Assembly (NCBI RefSeq): GCF_041146395.1 | Contig: NC_091010.1 | Coordinates: 53,092,001 to 53,156,000, forward strand | Origin: Eulemur rufifrons | Lineage: Eukaryota; Chordata; Mammalia; Primates; Lemuridae | Reading direction: 5' to 3' | DNA: 64,000 nt | Position numbers and translations under genes: made by a program | Notes under the pieces: model-generated | Databases searched by the model: none | What the model was told of the DNA's origin: nothing | Seen by the model: only the letters and a program-made list of their open reading frames with translations | In this document: one piece after another, positions 58,098 through 64,000 of the stretch | Layout of the letters: every line of letters starts with the position of its first letter | Position numbering within the stretch: position 1 is the stretch's first letter

Positions 58098-58532
58098 TAT
58101 TAGTTTTCTAGGACTGTTGTAACAAAGTGCCACAAATGGGGTGACTTAAAAACACCAAAAATCTATTATCTTACAGTTCTGGAGGACAGAAAAATCCTAG
58201 ATCAACTGGTAGAGCGGGCTCCTTCTGAGGGCAGTGAGGAAGAATCTGTTCCATTCCTCTCCTCCAGTTTTTGGTAGGTTGCTTGAAGTATCACCCCTTC
58301 ATCTTCACCTGACATTCTCCCTACATGCATGCCCATGCCCAAATTTACCTTTATACAAAGACATCAGTCATAATGAACAAGAGGCCATCCATCCTACTCC
58401 AGTATGACCTCATCTCAACTAATTACATCTACAACAGCCCTATTTACAAATAAGGGCAACATTCTGAGTTTCTAGGGGTGAAGATATCAACATAAGAATT
58501 TTAAGGGAGCCAAGTCCAACCCATAATGCCTA
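58098..58532 (-). mobile_element. MLT1-type ERVL-MaLR LTR
   Basis: In plus orientation: 'tattagttttctaggactgttgtaacaaagtgccacaaatggggtgacttaaaaacacc', 'cttacagttctggaggacagaaaa', 'ctactccagtatgacctcatctcaactaattacatctacaacagccctatttacaaataagggcaacattctgag', ending '..ccaagtccaacccataatg'. This is the full reversed order of an MLT1-family LTR. Confidence 0.85.
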
Positions 58533-60344
58533 TAATATGGGTTGGCATTCCTTGATGGAGTGTTATATTACAAACATCTTACAAGTATTTCCTCAAAAAT
58601 TTACCTCCCTCTATCCTTCAGTATGTCAATGATATATAGACGGTGATTGGGAAACTAAGCCACCTCAACCAAACATCTGACCCTAGGATGTTGTATCAGG
58701 AAATAGTATCATACATTTCTGCTCCAAACAGCTTTATAGTCTTTCTTTTAATTTTGACCTTAAAATTAAAAAAAAAAAAAACACTTAAAAAATTGTGGGG
58801 TTTTCTTTTACTTCTTCCACTTCTGCTCCAGTTTTTAATTATATCTATTTATGTATTAGTATTTATTCACACTTTTTATCTATTTGTTTTTGCATATTTG
58901 TTTTATGATGAAGCCCTTTCCGCCTAAGTTGGGACAAGATTTTAGCAGGCAAACCTACTCAGCTATACTTTGTTGGTATGTTTTTAGGTCTAAGGAACAA
59001 ATCAAAGCCTTCTATTAGGAACCGGAAACTCAGGAGTCCTCACTGCCTAGCCCAGACAGCTGAGCCATGAAATTCAGCTTTCCTTTGTATTTTAAATGAA
59101 AGTCAAAGTTAGAGGCATAGATACTGTTTTTCATCGATCTAGTCAATAACGAAGAAAAAATAAATCTACACTAATATTACTGGAAGTTCTAAACCATTAA
59201 AACACATCCTTTTGTTCTGTTTTCTTTTTCTTTCCTGCTTGTGATTCTCATGTACAGTAAGCTCATGCTATGTTTTGATATCTAAGGACCAAAATGCTTT
59301 AGCAAGGAGTAAGAAATTCAGAAATAATCCAGATGGATTTGGATTCTAGTAAACTATTTACTAATCTATGGGGATGAAAAAGATCAATAATAGCAGGATG
59401 CTGTGAAAAATTGGACCTGAGTTCCTAAATAGCCCACATATTCTTGATGTTGTCACAGTCCTCATACTGATCTTACATTAGAGGTTCATCAAATGTTACT
59501 TCCATTTCTTAGGAGACAAAAATGAAAATTAAAAACTTTCATCTCTATAATATGCATTTAATAGGATTAGTTCTTAGGAATATTAATATTGTCAAAATCA
59601 AGTAACCTCAGTGAAAACATCATCTTTGACATTCAGGTACCTATGTTCTATAATAATGACCCAAAGTAGCTGAAACTACCCACAATTTCCAGATAGAATT
59701 CCCCATCAAAATTCCTGGTCATAATAGAATAGAGCCAATTACATCTGATAAGACAAAGAATCAAAGTGGCCTGGAGTTATCCAGCAGACACTGCAAGTCT
59801 CTAACAAAAGTCCAAACTCAACAGTTTTCCAATGGGCCATAAATGCCAGATTAGCAGGTCACTGAGAATGGAGATTAAAATAAAGAGGTATGTGCAGGCC
59901 CATCTTGGTCTTTTAGGTAGGACAGGTCAAAGCATGAGGGTCAGTACATCAGGAACAGAAGCACCGACCAGTCAAGAGCAGGCACTCAAGGGAAACTCAG
60001 GCCCATGTTCATAGGCTGTTGGTCCAATCCTAAAATTACTGCATGTTTTTAGAGTCAGGCAGGTGGTCAGAAGCCTGTGGGGGAAGCCTGTTCAACACTG
60101 GGGCAAGACAGAAACACCAAGCCCCAAGAAGAATTTCACGAATAAGAGAATTTGGAGTTAGAGACACAGGTATTGGACATTTCTATCAGAGGGTGGGAGT
60201 TTCTTGAACTCCAAAGACTGGGGAATCCAGACATCCCATGATCAGCATATGGGGAAAGAGTAAATGCCCACTGCTGAAGGGAGTGGTGAGGTGCCAAAGC
60301 ATTTGTAATAGTACTGAGCCTACCTGGAGAAATATAGTGTGCCA
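58533..60344. other. Non-coding DNA, nothing recognised
   Basis: AT-rich with a GC-richer part at 59640-60340 that has no named element; short frames at 59832-60014 and 60136-60393 (minus) show no domain. It may be internal or flanking sequence of the LTR that follows, but I cannot support that. Confidence 0.4.
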
Positions 60345-60606
60345 GTATGGTTGGCTTCTGGTGAGGGCCCTCTTCTGGGTTGCAGACTACCAACCCATAG
60401 TGTTGTGCCCACCTATAATAGAGAGAGAGCTAGTTAGCTCTCTGGCTTTTTTTTTTTTTTTCTTTGTAAAGACACTAATCTTGTTCATGAGGCCTTCATT
60501 GTCATGGCCTAATTCTTTCCAAAAGGCCCTGCTCTAAATAGCCTGACATAGAGATTTAGGATTTCAACATAGGAATTTTGGGTAGACACATACATTCAGT
60601 CCATTG
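60345..60606 (-). mobile_element. MLT1/MST-type ERVL-MaLR LTR fragment
   Basis: In plus orientation: 'ttggcttctggtgagggccctcttctgggttgcagac', 'agagagagctagttagctctctgg', 'taaagacactaatcttgttcatgaggcc', 'gacctaatt'-like, 'aaaggccctgctc', and 'atttaggatttcaacataggaattttgggtagacacatacattcagtccattg', the reversed LTR start. A 14-base T-run at about 60447-60460 interrupts it. Confidence 0.75.
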
Positions 60607-60619
60607 TAATTACTTAACA

Positions 60620-61251
60620 CCATATACAAGAGTTAACTCAAAATGGATTCATAACCTACATATAAGAGTTTACACTATAAAATTCTTAGAAAAAGCACAG
60701 ATCAAACATTATAATCATCAGTGATTTCTTGGATATAACACCAAATATATAGGCAACAATAAAAAATAGACAAATTGGACTTCATTTAATTTTTTAAATG
60801 CTCATCAAAATATACCATCTAAAGAGTAAAACTTCAACCCTCTGAATGGGAGAAACTATTTACTAATCATATATCTGATAAAGAATTAATATCCAGAATA
60901 TACAGAGAACTTCTGAAACAACAACAACAAAAAATATATAAAGAAACACCCTGTGCAAAAATGAGCAAAGGACTTGAATAAACATTTTTCCAAAGGAGAT
61001 ATACAAATTGCCAATAAGCATATAAAAATCTGTTCAACATCACTAATCATTAGGAAAATGCTAATCAAACTACAATGAGATACCACCTTGTACCCATTAG
61101 GATGGCTACTATAAGAAAAAAATAACAAGTGCTGACAAGGATGTAGAGAAATTTCAACCTTTATGCAGTATTGGTCAGAATGTAAAATGGTACAGCTGTT
61201 GTGGAAAACAGTGTGGCAGTTTCTCAAAAAATTAAGAATAAAATTATCATA
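60620..61251 (+). mobile_element. Old LINE-1 3' part, first segment, split by an LTR
   Basis: ORF2 C-terminal sequence: 'acaccatatacaagagttaactcaaaatggattcataacctac', 'cagtgatttcttggatataacaccaaatatataggcaac', 'gaataaacatttttccaaaggagatatacaaattgccaataagcatat', 'ctaatcattaggaaaatgctaatcaaactacaatgagataccacc', 'tgtaaaatggtacagctgttgtgg'. Breaks at 61251 exactly where the LTR starts. Confidence 0.9.
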
Positions 61252-61663
61252 TGTTAAGTCCATTTTGCATTAATATAAAGGAATACCTGAGACTGAGTAA
61301 TTTACAAAGAAAAGAGGTTTATTTGGCTCACAGTTCTACAGGCTACAGAAGCAGCATTGTGCTAGCATCTGCTTCTGCTGAAGGCTTCAGGGAGCTTCCA
61401 TTCAAGGTGGAAAGTGAAGGGGGAGAAGGTGTGTCACATGGGAAGAGAGGGAGCAAGAGAGGGTGCTGTCAGGCTCCTTTAAACAATCAGCTCTCACATG
61501 AACTAACAAAATGAAAATTCACTCATTATCGTGGGGAAGGCTCCAAGCCACTCACACAGAATCTCCCCACATCATCCAAGCACCTCCCACCAGACCCCAC
61601 CTCCAACACTGGGGATCGAATTTCAACATGAGATTGGTGGGACCAAACATCCAAACCATATCA
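61252..61663 (-). mobile_element. MST/MLT1-type MaLR solo LTR inserted in an L1
   Basis: In plus orientation TGTTAAGTCCATTTTGCATTAA to CCAAACCATATCA, i.e. the minus strand reads TGATATGGTTTGG ... GGACTTAACA with LTR-type ends. Landmarks: 'cctgagactgagtaatttacaaagaaaagaggtttatttggctcacagttct', 'gagctctcacatgaac'-like, 'cacctcccaccagaccccacc', 'tttcaacatgagattggtggg'. Flanked by TCATA (61247-61251) and CCATA (61664-61668), the 5-base target duplication. Frames at 61251-61514 and 61511-61708 are LTR frames. Confidence 0.92.
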
Positions 61664-61848
61664 CCATATAATCTAGTAATATCATTTCTGGGTATATATA
61701 TGAAATAATGGACACTAGGATCTTAAAGAGATATTTGTACATCTGTGTTCACACTAGACTTATTCACAAAAGCTAAAATGTGGAAGCAACCTAAGTGTCA
61801 ATTGATAGATGAACGGATAAACAAAATATGATACGCACACAATACCCA
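61664..61848 (+). mobile_element. Old LINE-1 3' part, second segment
   Basis: Continues the L1 of 60620-61251: 'ccatataatctagtaatatcatttctgggtatatat' is the ORF2 stretch that should follow 'aaattatcata', then 'cacactagacttattcacaaaagctaaaatgtggaagcaacctaagtgtcaattgatagatgaacggataaacaaaatatg'. It breaks off at about 61848 without a 3' UTR. Confidence 0.88.
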
Positions 61849-62399
61849 GCCCTGAGTGATGGACCTCATCCTCATTTCATAGCAATCAGTGTTGCCTAAT
61901 CTATGCCAGGGAGATCACATCTAAAATTATACACTGGAATTTTTCAGACCAACTCCCTTTCTCCACAACCCCAAAGTAATTATTTAAAAGAAAATTACAG
62001 AACACATTAAAAAAGTAATTTATTTCTTAGACAAATCTTAGACTAAGCATTTTTAAGCTGGTAATTTTTAATAAAGTAATTGTAGAATTACGGATACATT
62101 TTTTATAAGTCAGTAATTATTTTACTTAGAACGTATAAAATGGCTTTTAAAAGAGGGATTTTTTTTTAAAAAAAGGTTATTAAGAGTTTTACTGAATCAA
62201 ATGAAAATTTCAAGTTTTATTAGCAAAAAATTAAATGACTAATTAGAATTTGTTTTATGGGTCTATATGCTCATTTTCAATAGGGAAACATAATAAATTT
62301 TGGGGAGAAATCTGATCTGGCTGGATTCTCATTACCAGACTAAGAAACATTGAGTTGTGATTAGAATAAGACAAAGGCGGTGCTTATTCTTTCTACTCC
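61849..62399. other. AT-rich non-coding DNA
   Basis: No gene or named repeat; contains T- and A-runs at 62158-62176. Confidence 0.5.
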
Positions 62400-62990
62400 C
62401 CTTCCTATCCCACGTCACACCCAATCCTCATTTTGTAGTCAAGAGTTTCTGTCACCTCAACTTCACCACTGCCCCATCATCTTTTGCCTGAATAGTTTGC
62501 CAGCTGGTATTCTACTCCCACTCCTGTACCCCCTAAACTTTCATCACAATACAAGGGTTACCTTTCGAAAGCAACACATCTGACCATGGCAGCAGAAGTT
62601 CTCTTCTGTTTCAAACCCTCCAATGACTTCCCTTGTCCTTAGGATACAAGTAAAGATTATTAACGTAGCCTTCAAATTCTGCCTTATCCCTCCTTTGCCA
62701 CATTCTAGAGCCTCATCTCATAGTACACTTTCAATGCTCCAATAACACTTGTTTCTTTTTTCAAAGCTTCTGGAAGATACTAGTTTTCTGCCTTTCTGGG
62801 GTATCTACATAGGTTTTTTCCTCTACCCCCTTTAGTTGACTATTTTCTATTAATTCATTTAATCTCACTTCAATCATTACTTCTTCCAAGAAGCCTTTGA
62901 TATGCTTGCGTCATATCTTTCATCATGTACTCTCTTTGCATCACATACTCTCCTAGATAGCACATAAGATGACAGCAATTGCATATTTAT
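62400..62990 (+). repeat. L2 LINE, decayed
   Basis: 'ccctccaatgacttcccttgtccttaggatacaagtaaagattattaacgtagccttcaaattctgcc' corresponds to the L2 stretch CTTCCCATCGCCCTCAGGATAAAGTCCAAACTCCTTAACATGGCCTACAAGGCCC, and 'cttcttccaagaagcctttga' to CCTCCAGGAAGCCTTCCCTGA. The first 150 bases are less certain. Confidence 0.65.
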
Positions 62991-63364
62991 TTCCTTTCAT
63001 TCTGTAATAAAAACATAGGCTCTTAAGTGACAATATGATGTTGTATCAAATTTTCCTTGACTTGTCAAATTCACTCAATTAGATTTAAGAGTATATTTTT
63101 TTCAACCCTTGAAAATCAAGATAGAAAAACAAATCAAGATAGAGACAAGGTTTCATTAGTACCAAATACATTTTATTATCTTGAAGTGTGGAAGACTATC
63201 AGTGTCTGAGAAGCCGTTCTACCTGCAAAATCTGTGTGCATGTTGAGATTGGAAATGAATTGGAAATCAAAAAAGCAATAAGGAAATTGGGCAATTTTGA
63301 TATTTAAAAAACAAAAATTAAACATCCTCTAACTTCTGAGACAGATTTCAAGATGTATTTGAAA
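62991..63364. other. AT-rich non-coding DNA
   Basis: No gene or named repeat. Confidence 0.45.
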
Positions 63365-63448
63365 ACTAATATCAGCAGAGTGACTATGGGCAGGTGGCTC
63401 AATCTCTATAAGCCTCAGTTTCTTATAGATAAAATGAGAATTAAAAGA
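63365..63448 (+). repeat. MIR SINE, 5' part, split by a Tigger
   Basis: 'gactatgggcaggtggctcaatctctataagcctcagtttcttatagataaaatgagaat' follows the MIR stretch GTGACCTTGGGCAAGTTACTTAACCTCTCTGAGCCTCAGTTTCCTCATCTGTAAAATGGGGAT. Confidence 0.85.
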
Positions 63449-63450
63449 TA

Positions 63451-63822
63451 CACCATGTTACCCCCCTTATCTGTGGAGGATACATTCCAAGACCCTCAGT
63501 GGATGCCTGAAACTGTGGATGGTAACAAATCCTATGTTTTTTTCTGCTATGATAACAGAGACAGCTACTAAGTTAGGAATAGTGGGCACATAGACAGCAT
63601 GGTGATGGTGGACAAAGAGGCGAATCACAACCTAGGTGAGATGGAGCAGGACTGTGCAAGATTTAATCAGATTTCATCACGCTACTCATAAAGGCACACA
63701 ATTTAAAACTTATTAATCTTTATTTTATTTCCGGAATTTTCCATTTAATATTTTTAGACCATGGTTGACTGGGGGTAACTAAAGCTGTGAAAAGTGAAAC
63801 AGTAGATAAAGAGGGACTACTG
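63451..63822 (+). mobile_element. Tigger-type non-autonomous DNA transposon in a MIR
   Basis: Left end 'ccccccttatctgtggaggatacattccaagaccctcagtggatgcctgaaactgtggat' and right end 'catggttgactgggggtaactaaagctgtgaaaagtgaaacagtagataaagagggactactg' are the inverted ends of a Tigger-related MER element. It is framed by TA at 63449-63450 and 63823-63824, the TA target duplication of mariner/Tigger transposons. About 370 bases, with no transposase gene. Subfamily not assigned. Confidence 0.85.
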
Positions 63823-63824
63823 TA

Positions 63825-63890
63825 TCTCATTTGTTGCAAGTTTCAAATGAAAATGAAAATGCTTGCCGTGTGCTCAAGAGCAGTAAGGGA
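63825..63890 (+). repeat. MIR SINE, 3' part, continuing 63365-63448
   Basis: 'tctcatttgttgcaagtttcaaatgaaaatgaaaatgcttgccgtgtgct' fits the MIR continuation CCTCATAGGGTTGTTGTGAGGATTAAATGAGATAATGC.. with heavy decay. Confidence 0.6.
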
Positions 63891-63914
63891 TAGCTGACAC
63901 AGGAAAGCAGCAAG

Positions 63915-64000
63915 GTGTGGTGACTACAGTGGTTGGCTCTGACTCACACTGCCTGGATACAAATTCACAGTAAGACATTTGTTAATTGTGTGACCTAGAG
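63915..64000 (+). repeat. MIR SINE, runs off the window end
   Basis: 'gtgtggtgactacagtggttggctctgactcacactgcctgga' followed by 'gttaattgtgtgacctagag' corresponds to the MIR 5' half (GTGGTTAAGAGCACGGGCTCTGGAGTCAGACTGCCTGGG ... TAGCTGTGTGACCTTGGG). The remainder lies beyond position 64000. Confidence 0.8.

Noticed and set aside
60886..61263. 125-residue minus-strand frame
   Set aside because: Antisense translation of an old plus-strand L1 ORF2 region.

Overview
The window is nuclear DNA from a primate, almost certainly a strepsirrhine and most likely a lemur. Two full-length Alu elements (one on each strand) carry an AT-rich insert between the two arms that human-type Alus lack. Several LINE-1 3' ends have the form I associate with lemur L1s (a conserved stretch ending in 'CCCCCATAATATGCTGAAATAAA'-like sequence split by a few substitutions). 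The rest is typical placental-mammal DNA: AT-rich, full of decayed MIR, L2, L1M, MaLR/ERVL LTR, MER5 and Tigger copies. The exact species cannot be read from this sequence.

No protein-coding exon can be supported. All open frames are short; the longer ones are the chance frames of a CpG island (positions 724-1480), relics of L1 ORF2 (43886-45333, minus strand) or frames across LTRs (18645-19115). The only sign of a gene is a CpG island at about 905-1620, densest from 1195, which looks like a promoter/first exon of an unidentified transcript; no further exon is recognisable in the remaining 62 kb, so the rest may be a long intron, a non-coding RNA locus or intergenic DNA.

Layout: 1-1.7 kb, CA repeat, GTTT repeat and CpG island. 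1.7-11.7 kb, sparse old repeats and one lemur-type L1 tail. 11.7-16.8 kb, an Alu with clear target-site duplication, MER5, MIRs and an MLT1-like LTR. 17.7-23.8 kb, GA-rich tract, three LTRs, MER5A, an L1 nested in a MIR, and MER2. 24-32 kb, L1 tails, a Tigger cluster and, at 29103-30409, a 171-bp inverted repeat with arms 98.8% identical (169/171) around a 965-bp spacer, the most unusual structure here. 32.9-35.5 kb, an L1 with its 5' end and 3' end but most of the middle missing. 36-43 kb, L2/MIR fragments. 43.4-46 kb, antisense L1s including a ~120-bp 3' stub with a 17-bp target-site duplication. 48.4-57 kb, old L1s on both strands, an MLT1 LTR and the second Alu. 57-64 kb, MLT1-like LTRs, an L1 split by a MaLR solo LTR, L2, and a Tigger nested in a MIR; a further MIR runs off the end.
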